Positions 1-7,926 are shown, counted from the stretch's first letter. The stretch is 19,202 bases of DNA from Paludibacter sp. (GCA_009787075.1 WRGS01000224.1:1-19202); one strand, 5' to 3'. The notes: generated from the letters alone by a model not told the origin. A program made the numbers and translations.

Positions 1-2
1 AT

Positions 3-3000
3 GATATAGTTTCAATTTTCAAGGCAATAAATGCAAAGACTTTAAAGACCCAAAATTTGCCGAAGATAAAGCAAGCGGCAAAGGATATTACCGATTATAT
101 ACGCGCTTATATAGGCAAGGATATAGTAGATATGATGAGCGAGCGCGATTTTAAGGCATTGATAAATCGACTTGAAAGCGCGACTTCCATCGGCAGTTTG
201 AAAGAGGGCATAAAGGCTGTCAATCAATCTGTTATGAAAATTATTTTGCGTAAGAACAAAGAGATATTGAACGGTTTGATACACGGCAAAATATTGAATA
301 CTCACGCTATTTATGAACTTGATGCTGCAATAAAAGCGAGCAATGCACTTTCGGAAGACAGCAAAGATACATTGGATAAAAATGTATTTGGTTTGTTGTC
401 GGGGTTGAATGCTTATAACCGATATTTTGCTATACAAGGAAAAAATAAGCGCGGAGTATCGGTGGCAAAAAATGTAGATGAGGGCACGCGGGAAATAATA
501 CAATATATGCGCGACAACTATAATACAAGCCGCGAAAAATTACAAGCATTTGCCAATGAAATAAACGAGCAAATGGGCGAAAAAAATTACAAGTACAAAG
601 AGGGCGATGCCCGCAAGTTAATTGCTATTGAGTTGTTAAATCGTTATACAGACATAAGAGATGTAGAATCGGACATCAAAGCATTACGAAATCAGGACAT
701 AATAGAGTTCAATATTGAAAACCCAGATAAATGGAAATGGGAAGCAATATTAGAGCGTCAGCACGACTTGGAAAAACTGCAAATGTGGTTGATTGGCGAA
801 CTTACTGATTTGATAGAGTTGGGCATGTGTAATCTTGCAGAATGGAAAGAGCGCGAGATAGCGCATAACATGGAAATAGCGGCAGAAGCGATAGCGGCTG
901 TAACAGACAAGCCTGTAAAAACGCAAGGGGAAGAAAAGAAAATGCCTACAGTAAAACCATCGCTATTGAAACGTTGGTATTTGTCGGCATACAAAAGTTT
1001 TGAGTTTATGTTGAGTTACATAGACAGAAACCATCCCACAGGCGAAGGTGCAATGTATCGCCGTTGGATGCCATTACTCACTAAGGCAAGCGACCAAATG
1101 TGGAATGGCTATAATGAATATGCGGCGACTGTAAATAGCGCGGCGAAAAGTATTTTTGGGGAGAGTTTTGAAAAAGTGCTTTCCGACAGCCGTACATACA
1201 GCGGGTGTTCATTGACTTATATGCTTTATCCGGAAGAAAGCGGCGCTGATGACGGCGAAATGCATACTGAAACCATACCAATGACAAAAGGCGAGTTGAT
1301 GTATGTTTGGCTGACGTGGCAACACGCAGACGGAAGGGAAAAATTAGAAGGAAGATATGATGCGGAAAAGGAAAGATTTGTTAATGGAATGGGAATTACT
1401 CAAGAAGACATTGACAGTATTGAAAAAACATTAGGGGAAAAATACATACGGTTTGGGCGTTGGATACAGGACGAGTTTTTAACAGACACTCGCGAGAAAT
1501 ACAACAAGACGCATATTGATGTTTTTGGTACGAGTATGGGAAAGGTTGCCCATTATTTTCCGCTAAAATATGCGGACAAAGACCTTACTCCTAAAGCGGA
1601 CATAGATGATATAAGTCCTGCATTGCCAAGTACTATGACAGGGGCAATAATTAACCGAGTGAAAACGACAAAACATATCAAACTTGATGCGAATTTCATT
1701 GATATATTAATGGAACACGGCAGAGATATGGAAAGTTGGAACGCCTATGCCAAATTGCGTAAAGACTTGAACGCTTTGCTGAAAAACCGTGAATTCCGCA
1801 ATAGAATGGAGGCTAACAGCGCGGGCAGTTTTGAGGCTTTTGAGAGCGCAGCGCGGATTGCCGTAGATGCAAATCAGAAAGAACCTACAGATGCAGAACA
1901 AACATTTATCAATACTGTGAGAAAATTGCAGGGCGCGGCGATAGCAGGGCGGATAAACACAGCATTCAAACAGGGTGCGGCAGTATTATCATATCCGTTT
2001 TATGCTGTAAATGCGAAATACTACGAAAAACTTATAAATAACCTTTTAAATCCCATAAAATTCAAAGACAGCATTACTTGGGCAAAAAACAATTTGCCTA
2101 CATACGCAGAACGTTTAGGTCAGGGCGTATTTGGAAACGAAAAACTTTTAACAGAAGAATGGGAAGACAGTTTGCAGGCAGCGGGCAAAAGAGGTTTTGG
2201 TGCAAGAATTGATAATAAGATTATTGAGAAAACAGGCAAAGAAACCCGCGCCTTTGGAAAGGCAGGCAGGGCGATAGATAAGGGTAGTCAGTGGCTTACT
2301 ACCAAAGGAATGTTGCCAAACAAATGGATGGATGGATGGTTTTTCGCTTGCGGCAGCCGCGCTATTTACGAATATGAATATGAAAAGAATTTGGGCATAG
2401 GAATGAGCGAACAGGCGGCTCGGGAACGCGCATTGTTTGATGCGGCAAATTATAGCAACAAAGTATCACAAAGCGCGAATCCTGCTTATTTATCGGAATT
2501 ACAAAAAAGCAAAACGTGGTGGGCAGTAAGTATGTCCGCTTTTATGAATGCCAATTTTGGCTTTGGGCGCAATGTAACAGAGGGGGCATTACAATTGAAG
2601 CGGGCGGGCAGGCAAATATTAACTCTTACCGCAGAAAACACAACAAAAGGAATGAGCGAGGCAGAGGCAAAGAAAGCCGCGCAGAAAGAAGTATTGAATG
2701 CTAACGGTAAGGCTGTATTGAAACTTATTTACAGTGGATTTATTGCCAATGTGGCGTTTGAAATGTTTGATATGGTATTGAGTTCGTTAATTTCGGGCGG
2801 CTACGATGATGACGACGAAAAAGAAAGACAGTTGCTCAATGCCGCATGGCATTCTCCTTTGAATAATGTATTGGGTGGAAATTTGTTAGTTTCGGCATTT
2901 GATGGATATGCACCACAAAGTTTGATGGATAGCGAAATAAGCCGTGCTGTTAGCGAGTTAAAGAAAGCCACAAAAGATGGCTTTGATGAAGAAATGGCGT

Positions 3001-3599
3001 ATGCCGCTATGCAGTACAGTTTGAAATTCGGTTTGGGATTAAATACAAAAACTGTTTTAAATGTATATGAAGGAATAGAGAGAGGCATAATAGAAAAAGG
3101 CGGCGCTGCTATGGCGTGGCAATATTTTACTAATGTTCCGCAGAGCGTACGCATTGCAACTACAAAGAAACTGCGTGAGGGAGAGAGCATTACAGATTAC
3201 GCAAAGCGCGTTAAACTTGCTTACGATAGCCAAAGCCGAGCGGAAAAGGAAATGAAAGAGATTGTGTCAAAATATATTGGTGCAGACAGCGACGGCAATA
3301 TAACAAAATTTAACCGCATAGCGAGCGATGCGCAAGAGTGGAAAAAGTTAGATAAAAAAGGCAAAGAGAATTTGAATATTTTTCAGCGGGCGAAATATGA
3401 AAAATTAAAAGAAAATGCAAAAGCATACGAAGATTTTTTACGTTTTAAATCAACAGGCGCGTTATCTACATTAACAAAAGCAGTAAAAAGTGAAGATAAA
3501 GAGCATTTGGATATTCTACTAAAAAATGCGCATAATGAATACAACAGAATACTTAATGAAATAAATAGAGGCACGAAAGGGCGAAGGGACGAAAGGTAA
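3..3599 (+). CDS. Giant phage virion-associated 'large polyvalent' protein, 5' partial
   Basis: The reading frame is open from position 3 to the TAA at 3597-3599, with no stop at the left edge, so the gene begins outside the window. The TTG at 57 is only the first start-like codon inside it. About 1,198 residues are visible: mostly charged, helix-rich sequence, a patch near 960-1100 rich in aromatic and charged residues (KRWYLSAYKSFEFMLSYIDR), and a hydrophobic segment near 2720-2800 followed by an acidic DDDDE run. No enzymatic motif is clear. Size, composition and position before the head genes match the large polyvalent or internal virion proteins of Bacteroidetes phages, which are probably packaged and ejected with DNA; this role is inferred. 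The last codons (3571-3599, GTKGRRDER) lie in a low-complexity repeat, so the natural C-terminus may have been changed. The gene converges on the rhomboid gene with 9 bp between the stops. Confidence 0.6.
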   Translation, partial: DIVSIFKAINAKTLKTQNLPKIKQAAKDITDYIRAYIGKDIVDMMSERDFKALINRLESATSIGSLKEGIKAVNQSVMKIILRKNKEILNGLIHGKILNTHAIYELDAAIKASNALSEDSKDTLDKNVFGLLSGLNAYNRYFAIQGKNKRGVSVAKNVDEGTREIIQYMRDNYNTSREKLQAFANEINEQMGEKNYKYKEGDARKLIAIELLNRYTDIRDVESDIKALRNQDIIEFNIENPDKWKWEAILERQHDLEKLQMWLIGELTDLIELGMCNLAEWKEREIAHNMEIAAEAIAAVTDKPVKTQGEEKKMPTVKPSLLKRWYLSAYKSFEFMLSYIDRNHPTGEGAMYRRWMPLLTKASDQMWNGYNEYAATVNSAAKSIFGESFEKVLSDSRTYSGCSLTYMLYPEESGADDGEMHTETIPMTKGELMYVWLTWQHADGREKLEGRYDAEKERFVNGMGITQEDIDSIEKTLGEKYIRFGRWIQDEFLTDTREKYNKTHIDVFGTSMGKVAHYFPLKYADKDLTPKADIDDISPALPSTMTGAIINRVKTTKHIKLDANFIDILMEHGRDMESWNAYAKLRKDLNALLKNREFRNRMEANSAGSFEAFESAARIAVDANQKEPTDAEQTFINTVRKLQGAAIAGRINTAFKQGAAVLSYPFYAVNAKYYEKLINNLLNPIKFKDSITWAKNNLPTYAERLGQGVFGNEKLLTEEWEDSLQAAGKRGFGARIDNKIIEKTGKETRAFGKAGRAIDKGSQWLTTKGMLPNKWMDGWFFACGSRAIYEYEYEKNLGIGMSEQAARERALFDAANYSNKVSQSANPAYLSELQKSKTWWAVSMSAFMNANFGFGRNVTEGALQLKRAGRQILTLTAENTTKGMSEAEAKKAAQKEVLNANGKAVLKLIYSGFIANVAFEMFDMVLSSLISGGYDDDDEKERQLLNAAWHSPLNNVLGGNLLVSAFDGYAPQSLMDSEISRAVSELKKATKDGFDEEMAYAAMQYSLKFGLGLNTKTVLNVYEGIERGIIEKGGAAMAWQYFTNVPQSVRIATTKKLREGESITDYAKRVKLAYDSQSRAEKEMKEIVSKYIGADSDGNITKFNRIASDAQEWKKLDKKGKENLNIFQRAKYEKLKENAKAYEDFLRFKSTGALSTLTKAVKSEDKEHLDILLKNAHNEYNRILNEINRGTKGRRDER

Positions 3600-3602
3600 A
3601 AG
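3571..3602 (+). repeat. GGGCGAAGG-type short repeat at a gene end
   Basis: The run GCACGAAAGGGCGAAGGGAC and following bases encode the last residues and stop of the giant protein. Near-identical runs occur at 4115-4137 and, in looser form, at 12168-12215. All three lie in the last codons of otherwise unrelated genes, which suggests a dispersed repeat rather than conserved coding. Confidence 0.55.
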
Positions 3603-3608
3603 GTGGAT

Positions 3609-4097
3609 CTAATACAGTGATAGGCGGCAGAGGATAAAGCCGCAGAGCAGGCAGCAGAAGTGGAGAGTTACAGCGGAATTGGCGCGGTAGAAACCAACAG
3701 CAGAACATATTACAAGCGATAATGCAAAAAGGTACAGGAACTTATAGTTTTTGTACCTTATTTTTTTTGTTGCAATAAGGGCGAGCCACATACCGAGCAT
3801 AGCGTAAATCATACCTGATGCGCCAACGACAGGGCGGTCGTAGTAGCAAAAGGGAAGAAAAGAGGCTGCAACGGTAATAAACAGCGAGCCGAAAACAAAT
3901 AAACAGGGGCGCAGGTAAGGGCGCAACAGCCGAAACACAGAGAGGAATGCCACAGAATTAATAAGCAGGTGCATAAGATTTGCGTGCTGAAAATTGAATG
4001 TGAGGTGTTTGTATAACGGAAACACAGAATCGTAACCGAGCGAATTGCCGAAAAAAGCAAAAACGAGAAGGAAGATTATGATAATTAGGAATTGCAT
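3609..4097 (-). CDS. Rhomboid-family intramembrane serine protease
   Basis: This is a 162-residue, very hydrophobic protein that fits the six-helix rhomboid core. Visible motifs, in order, are H43-LLI-N47 in helix 2 (the H-xxx-N oxyanion motif), G92-A-S94-G with MIYAMLG after it in helix 4 (catalytic serine), and H146 in helix 6, followed by G153. The Ser94-His146 dyad is therefore intact. Rhomboids cleave transmembrane segments of other proteins within the bilayer; the substrate here is unknown. The protein is short, with no cytosolic N-terminal domain, like minimal bacterial rhomboids. The start is an ATG one base after the stop of the HAD gene, so the two are probably co-transcribed and translationally coupled. 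It is the last gene of a minus-strand cassette within phage structural genes. Family assignment is strong; a phage function is inferred only from position. Confidence 0.85.
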   Translation of the reverse strand: MQFLIIIIFLLVFAFFGNSLGYDSVFPLYKHLTFNFQHANLMHLLINSVAFLSVFRLLRPYLRPCLFVFGSLFITVAASFLPFCYYDRPVVGASGMIYAMLGMWLALIATKKIRYKNYKFLYLFALSLVICSAVGFYRANSAVTLHFCCLLCGFILCRLSLY

Positions 4098-4098
4098 A

Positions 4099-4554
4099 TT
4101 AATGGTTAATGGTTAAAGGGCGAAGGCACGAAAGGTTAATAAGGTTTTTTGGGTTAAAAGTTTGTATTTCAGCCATTTTATTTTGGTAGTTGGTTTCGGC
4201 GGCGGTGATTTGTTGGTATATTTCAAGCCAATCGGGCAGGTTGTCGGAAGTTTTTGGGCAACCGATGGCAAGGTCGTCAATATATGCGTGGGCATATACT
4301 TTGCGGGAGTTAGTACCATATTTTGCTGTTTGTTCGGGGGAATTGTCGTTGCAGCGGTGGAAAAGAATATTTTCGGCTACAAGGAAATTGAACATATCGA
4401 GCAGTTGTTCGTTTTGGCGGCACGTCCAAATAATAATATAATGCCCGTCCTGAAAAAGTTTGTTTATACTTTCTTTTGCGTTTGGTATGAGCGCACCAAT
4501 GCTGGGAAAATTGCTTTGTACTATTGTACCGTCGAAATCAATTGCGATAATCAT
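4099..4554 (-). CDS. HAD-superfamily phosphatase, BT0820-like
   Basis: This 151-residue protein starts MIIAIDFDGT, which carries HAD motif I (nucleophile D6 and D8). Motif II is in IIWTCR (T44), a conserved lysine lies near K85, and motif IV is the D93-D94 pair in AYIDDLAIG. The small size without a large cap domain fits the compact HAD phosphatases found in Bacteroides genomes and phages (BT0820 type). The substrate cannot be told from sequence. The ATG overlaps the stop of the upstream 121-residue gene in an ATGA arrangement, and the stop is followed one base later by the rhomboid start, so the three genes form one tightly coupled unit. The last 14 or so codons (LSCLRPLTINH region) run through a GGGCGAAGG/GGTTAAT repeat and are probably not part of the ancestral fold. 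Confidence 0.82.
   Translation of the reverse strand: MIIAIDFDGTIVQSNFPSIGALIPNAKESINKLFQDGHYIIIWTCRQNEQLLDMFNFLVAENILFHRCNDNSPEQTAKYGTNSRKVYAHAYIDDLAIGCPKTSDNLPDWLEIYQQITAAETNYQNKMAEIQTFNPKNLINLSCLRPLTINH
4103..4137. repeat. GGTTAAT tandem plus GGGCGAAGG-type repeat in the HAD gene end
   Basis: TGGTTAATGGTTAA is followed by AGGGCGAAGGCACGAAAGG. The second part closely matches the repeat at 3571-3599. The element supplies the final codons and stop of the HAD gene on the minus strand. Confidence 0.5.
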
Positions 4555-4916
4555 ATTTGTTGGGAGTTGGGAGTTGGGAGTTGGGAGTTAGATTTTTTTG
4601 TTTGCATTACTTTGGTTTTTTTTCTGATAATTCGGCGCACAGAACTTTCGGATATTTTTGTAGGTGGTTGATTTTTGTACGCGAATTTGATACTTTTATT
4701 AATGTTTTTATTATCAAGATATTTTAGGCGGAAAATCATACGCACTCCGAACTCTGTTTTACTTTTTGCTTTCTCTCTTGGCGCGTAACAAATATTTCGT
4801 ACTCTTTTCAGAGACAGAAAGTTAGGAATTTCCATCTGTGCTATTTGCGCAAATGAGAGATTTTTTTTAGCCCAAAGGTCGTATATATAATTTTCAATTT
4901 CAAATGTATTTTTCAT
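4551..4916 (-). CDS. Small basic protein, possible DNA-binding regulator of the reverse cassette
   Basis: I do not recognise this 121-residue protein. It is basic and mostly helical. Two stretches, LSFAQIAQMEIPNFLSLKRV (about residues 20-39) and KISESSVRRIIRKK (about 87-100), look like possible helix-turn-helix recognition regions, but the match is only by eye. It is the first gene of the minus-strand cassette and starts about 20 bases downstream of a good Bacteroidetes promoter at 4938-4969. Its C-terminus (SNSQLPTPNSQQI) is encoded by four tandem 7-base repeats and ends in a TGA overlapping the ATG of the HAD gene. A role as autoregulator acting on the direct repeats at 4945-5002 is a guess from position. 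Confidence 0.5.
   Translation of the reverse strand: MKNTFEIENYIYDLWAKKNLSFAQIAQMEIPNFLSLKRVRNICYAPREKAKSKTEFGVRMIFRLKYLDNKNINKSIKFAYKNQPPTKISESSVRRIIRKKTKVMQTKKSNSQLPTPNSQQI
4559..4586. repeat. Tandem repeat, 4 x GTTGGGA
   Basis: Four perfect copies of the 7-base unit GTTGGGA are followed by GTTA. The array lies in the last codons of the 121-residue gene on the minus strand. Because 7 is not a multiple of 3, gain or loss of a unit would change the reading frame just before the overlapping HAD start. Confidence 0.9.
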
Positions 4917-4937
4917 AAAAAAACATTAAAGGAAGCG

Positions 4938-4969
4938 CAAAAATAAAAGTTTTTTTTATCGTGGGCAAA
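4938..4969 (-). promoter_or_regulatory. Bacteroidetes-type promoter for the reverse cassette
   Basis: Read on the minus strand, TTTG (4966-4969) is followed after 20 bases by TATTTTTG (4938-4945). This matches the TTTG/TAnnTTTG consensus of Bacteroidetes sigma-ABfr promoters with good spacing. The predicted transcript starts just before the ATG at 4916. Confidence 0.6.
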
Positions 4970-5002
4970 AGGCAGCGGAAAGTTTTTTTATCGTGGGCAA
5001 AA
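4945..5002. repeat. Pair of ~24-bp direct repeats in the divergent intergenic region
   Basis: Copy 1 (4945-4970) and copy 2 (4979-5002) share AAAGTTTTTTTATCGTGGGC followed by AAAA, differing by one T in the run. Their right ends are 32 bp apart, close to three helical turns. Copy 1 contains the -33 element of the reverse-cassette promoter. They look like operator sites for a regulator. Confidence 0.7.
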
Positions 5003-5070
5003 AAAGTATTTTAAAAGTATTTTCTTTGCATTTTTAAAATAAATATAATTTTTAAATAATTAGAATAAAT

Positions 5071-5826
5071 ATGGCAGAAATGACAGAAGAAATAAAGCCC
5101 AAAAAAGGGCGTGCAGCGGCTTTGGAACGTTACAGGGCAGCAAACCCAGATATAACGGACGAACCTGATGACGACACGATGTTTGACTATGAGGCAGGCG
5201 AGCGCGACAGGATAACAGGCGAGCACGACAAACTTAAAAGCAGTTATGCCGAATTGGAGGGCGTAGTAGGCAATTTTGTAAAGTCGGTAGAAGACTATCC
5301 GCTTTTTAGAGAATTTGTAGTGGAGATAGGCAATGGTGCAGACCCCTACGAAGCGGGCGGGAAACTTTTCAAAGACCTTTTGACAGAAGGGGACGATGAC
5401 AGTTTGGCAAAATTCAAAGCGGGCGCGGCTGCGGCTGACGAGCGTATTAAGAAAACTCGGGACAATTACTCTGCATACAACGACCGCTTTAAACAGTATG
5501 TAGAGAAAAACAATATTACCGAAGACGAGGCAAAGGAAATCAACGACGCTTTTTTCGATTTGGTAGAATTGGCAGAGAATATGGCGGCAGACGATGGCGT
5601 GTGGGACAGTTTGCGCAAGGCAAAGAATTACGATGCAGCACAGGACGCTGCAAAACTTGCAGGGCGCAACGATGCCATTGACGAAATGAAAGGCAAGAAA
5701 GTAGAAAAGACGGCAATGCCTGATGTCAATGGGACAGCAAGCGTTGCCCGCAGCAAACGGCAACCGCCTGAAATAAATAACCAAACCTACAAACCTTTGA
5801 TAGACGACTTGGAAGTGGTCAAGTAG
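5071..5826 (+). CDS. Probable capsid scaffold protein
   Basis: This 251-residue protein lies directly upstream of the major capsid protein, the usual place for a scaffold. It is highly charged with an acidic excess (EPDDDT, EGDDDSL), has no transmembrane segment, and contains long helical, probably coiled stretches (about residues 45-75 and 120-170). The C-terminal tail has a basic patch (VARSKRQPP) before a short acidic end; basic C-terminal regions bind capsid protein in known scaffolds. No protease motif is seen. The ATG is preceded by an A/T-rich leader and no Shine-Dalgarno site. The assignment rests on position and composition, not on family recognition; a general head-assembly protein is the alternative. 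Confidence 0.6.
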   Translation: MAEMTEEIKPKKGRAAALERYRAANPDITDEPDDDTMFDYEAGERDRITGEHDKLKSSYAELEGVVGNFVKSVEDYPLFREFVVEIGNGADPYEAGGKLFKDLLTEGDDDSLAKFKAGAAAADERIKKTRDNYSAYNDRFKQYVEKNNITEDEAKEINDAFFDLVELAENMAADDGVWDSLRKAKNYDAAQDAAKLAGRNDAIDEMKGKKVEKTAMPDVNGTASVARSKRQPPEINNQTYKPLIDDLEVVK

Positions 5827-5850
5827 AAGGTGGAAGATTGAAGATAGAAT
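5824..5850. repeat. GAAGATAGAAG-type purine-rich repeat
   Basis: A purine-rich run (TAGAAGGTGGAAGATTGAAG and on) begins immediately at the scaffold stop codon. Related runs lie at 9891-9909 and 14580-14606, each in a gap between genes. Confidence 0.45.
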
Positions 5851-5884
5851 ATAATTTTTATAAATATTAAAAATAATAAATAAG

Positions 5885-7303
5885 ATGAAAAATTTTTGGA
5901 ATAAGATTAAAGGAAGCGGACTTATGATGTTCGTAATTTTGCTGCTCTGCGCAGTATTTGGTATTGCAGGGGCAGATGTTATGATGGCTGATGCAGCCCC
6001 TGCTGCTGCAACGGCGACAAGCCAACCTGTAGATGAAAATGCCGACCTTGACGGCGGCGGCGCATTAGGGGAAGACTATCAGACTTTGGAAGAGGCTGTA
6101 AATGCCTCACCTAATTTGGTTACTCGAAAGGTACATGAAGATGTAATAAAAATTGCCCCATACGACTATACTACAATGTCTCTTTTGGCAAAGAATTTTA
6201 AAATTAAAAAACGTACAAACGACCATAAAATAGCCGTTTATAGCGTTACTACGCCAGATATTAAATTGACAGTTGCAAATGCGCCAACCGAGCAGACAGA
6301 ACTTGTAAAGGTTGATTTCGGCATTGACAACAAGGCTATATCTATCAATCAGAACATTATTTTTCCTGATGTCAGCGGTTATAAATCGGACGGTGCAACT
6401 GACGATGGACACTGCTTGTCGGGTACTGTTGTAAGTTTTGACGGTTCAATGCCTGTATTGAAATTCCGCAACGGACAGATAGTAGGCGGGATACGTACTA
6501 TTCCTATCGGTGCGGGCGGAGTTGCAGCGGGGACACGCGCATTGCGCGGACTGCGTACTGGAACGGAAACACAAATAAGAACGAAACCGTTCAATGTATA
6601 TCCGACAGACAAAGAATTTTATGTACAGAAGAACATTATTGAATTTGGCGTTTCAGGCTGGTTTAACAAAGCGACCAAAGAGGTTTTGTGGAAAGATAAA
6701 GACCGCTTTGAGTTGGCTATGAACGAGAAATTGCGTACTTCTATGCCAGATTTCTGGCTTGGAACACAGGGTCAGGATTTGGTAGCGACACAATACAACG
6801 ATAACAACGAAGAGTTGATTTTTTACAAAGAGGGCGTTTGGACGCAGGCGGGTAGAGAATTTGACTTTAACGGAACTATTGATATTGATGCTATTATTGA
6901 ATTTGGCAAATATGTATTTACAGGCAACAGAAGCAGCAATGTAAAATATTTTTCAATGGGCAGCATATTGAGCGCAGAATTTCAAAAGGTTATTTTCAAC
7001 AATCCTACAATGCTTGGAGAAACTTACCGCGACAAAGAGTTGAATATTAACTTTACGGCAATTAACTTTTTTGGCGGTAAGAAAATTCTGTTTGCTGACG
7101 ACCCATCGCTTGACGATATGGGAATGAGCAACTGCGGTCTGCTGCTTGACCATCGTTATGGTTGGGAAGAAAGTTACGGACTTATGACTGTGGATATTGA
7201 CGGAATTAAATTAGCAAAAGCCGACATAAAAGGTCAGTCAATAGTGGAAGAAAACTGCTTTATTTTAGCAAATAACGAGGCACATTGCAGAGTTATTTTT
7301 TAG
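5885..7303 (+). CDS. Probable major capsid protein with signal-peptide-like N-terminus
   Basis: This 472-residue protein follows the scaffold candidate and precedes connector and fibre genes, as expected for the major capsid protein. The C-terminal part, with an Asp/Gly/Asn-rich beta character (FGGKKILFADDPSLDDMG, then a final DGIKLAKADIKGQSIVEENC block), resembles HK97-like capsid proteins of Bacteroidetes phages. Residues 1-10 carry three lysines. Residues 12-30 (LMMFVILLLCAVFGIAGA) form an uninterrupted hydrophobic segment, followed by an Ala-rich linker (ADAAPAAATATS), so the N-terminus looks like a signal peptide or membrane anchor. Removal during head maturation is one possibility. The ATG at 5885 is preceded by an A-rich leader; a later ATG inside the linker (MMADAAP) is an alternative start that would skip the hydrophobic part. 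Confidence 0.72.
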   Translation: MKNFWNKIKGSGLMMFVILLLCAVFGIAGADVMMADAAPAAATATSQPVDENADLDGGGALGEDYQTLEEAVNASPNLVTRKVHEDVIKIAPYDYTTMSLLAKNFKIKKRTNDHKIAVYSVTTPDIKLTVANAPTEQTELVKVDFGIDNKAISINQNIIFPDVSGYKSDGATDDGHCLSGTVVSFDGSMPVLKFRNGQIVGGIRTIPIGAGGVAAGTRALRGLRTGTETQIRTKPFNVYPTDKEFYVQKNIIEFGVSGWFNKATKEVLWKDKDRFELAMNEKLRTSMPDFWLGTQGQDLVATQYNDNNEELIFYKEGVWTQAGREFDFNGTIDIDAIIEFGKYVFTGNRSSNVKYFSMGSILSAEFQKVIFNNPTMLGETYRDKELNINFTAINFFGGKKILFADDPSLDDMGMSNCGLLLDHRYGWEESYGLMTVDIDGIKLAKADIKGQSIVEENCFILANNEAHCRVIF

Positions 7304-7328
7304 CCTCACTCCAGCCCCTTTCCAATAC

Positions 7329-7364
7329 ACCTCACCCCCAACCCCTCTCTAAAGGAGAGGGGTG
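7329..7364. repeat. GC-rich palindromic element, copy 1
   Basis: CACCTCACCCCCA leads into a perfect 9-bp stem ACCCCTCTC (7341-7349) / GAGAGGGGT (7355-7363) with a 5-base loop. It sits between the capsid gene and the next ORF. Three related copies follow at 8321-8370, 8616-8654 and 11381-11419. Confidence 0.8.
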
Positions 7365-7418
7365 ATAGAGGGAATAGGGGAAGGGGAAGAAAAAATAAGA
7401 ATTAAATAATTTTATAAA

Positions 7419-7913
7419 ATGAAAAAGATATATCAGATAAAAAATGCACATTCTGTTAAGAAAGCGATAAATTTTAGCGTGAACGGCAAATCGAAGACTG
7501 TTGTTTTTGAGAGTAAAAACAAAAACGGCATTTTGCTTTTTGAAACCACAGATACCGATATTATGAGCGCAATTGAAAAGTCAAAGTATTTCAACAAAAA
7601 AGGCTCTACATTGCTTATACAGCCTATCACTCTGCTTAAAAAAGAAAAAACGGCAGAGGATGACAATCATAGCGATAGCCAAAACTTGCAAAACGGCGAT
7701 TCAAACCCTGCTTTATCTCCCAACCCGCAAGGAGACAACTTGCAAGGCGGCGGTACAAAGGTATTTGCAGAAGTTGTTACTTTTAAAGAAGCAAAAGCGG
7801 TATTGACAGGCGAGCCTTACAATATACCTTTTCAGGCGCTTGGCAGTGTAGAAAAGGTTTTTGCCAAAGCAGCAGAGGTTGGCGTAAGTTTTCCAAACCT
7901 CAAAATCGACTAA
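7419..7913 (+). CDS. Capsid-adjacent phage protein, HeH/LEM-like C-terminus
   Basis: This is a 164-residue protein of two parts. Residues 1-75 are a small mixed domain rich in Lys, Phe and Ile. An Asn/Gln/Ser/Pro-rich linker (about 76-112, with SPNPQGDNLQGGG) follows. The last 50 residues (VVTFKEAKAVLTGEPYNIPF, then KVFAKAAEVGVSFPNL) have the pattern of the short helical HeH/LEM-like domain often found in proteins next to the capsid gene in Bacteroides prophages. The exact role is unknown; head completion or capsid decoration is inferred from position. It is preceded by palindromic element copy 1 and followed 13 bases later by the connector gene. Confidence 0.55.
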   Translation: MKKIYQIKNAHSVKKAINFSVNGKSKTVVFESKNKNGILLFETTDTDIMSAIEKSKYFNKKGSTLLIQPITLLKKEKTAEDDNHSDSQNLQNGDSNPALSPNPQGDNLQGGGTKVFAEVVTFKEAKAVLTGEPYNIPFQALGSVEKVFAKAAEVGVSFPNLKID

Positions 7914-7926
7914 TTATTAATTTAAA

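Noticed and set aside
57..59. TTG at 57 as start of the giant protein
   Set aside because: The frame is open without a stop from position 3, and no leader signal precedes the TTG; the gene is better read as cut by the window edge.
4162..4671. Plus-strand reading frame opposite the HAD gene (169 codons)
   Set aside because: The minus strand has clear HAD motifs and tight coupling with its neighbours; the plus frame is a shadow.
5018..5028. Promoter for the head operon at TATTTTCTTTG
   Set aside because: The spacing of TA to TTTG is 5 instead of 2 and no -33 TTTG is found at the right distance.
5011..5784. Long antisense reading frame opposite the scaffold gene (257 codons)
   Set aside because: It is Cys/Phe-rich, mirrors the codon bias of the scaffold gene, has no family features and overlaps it almost fully.
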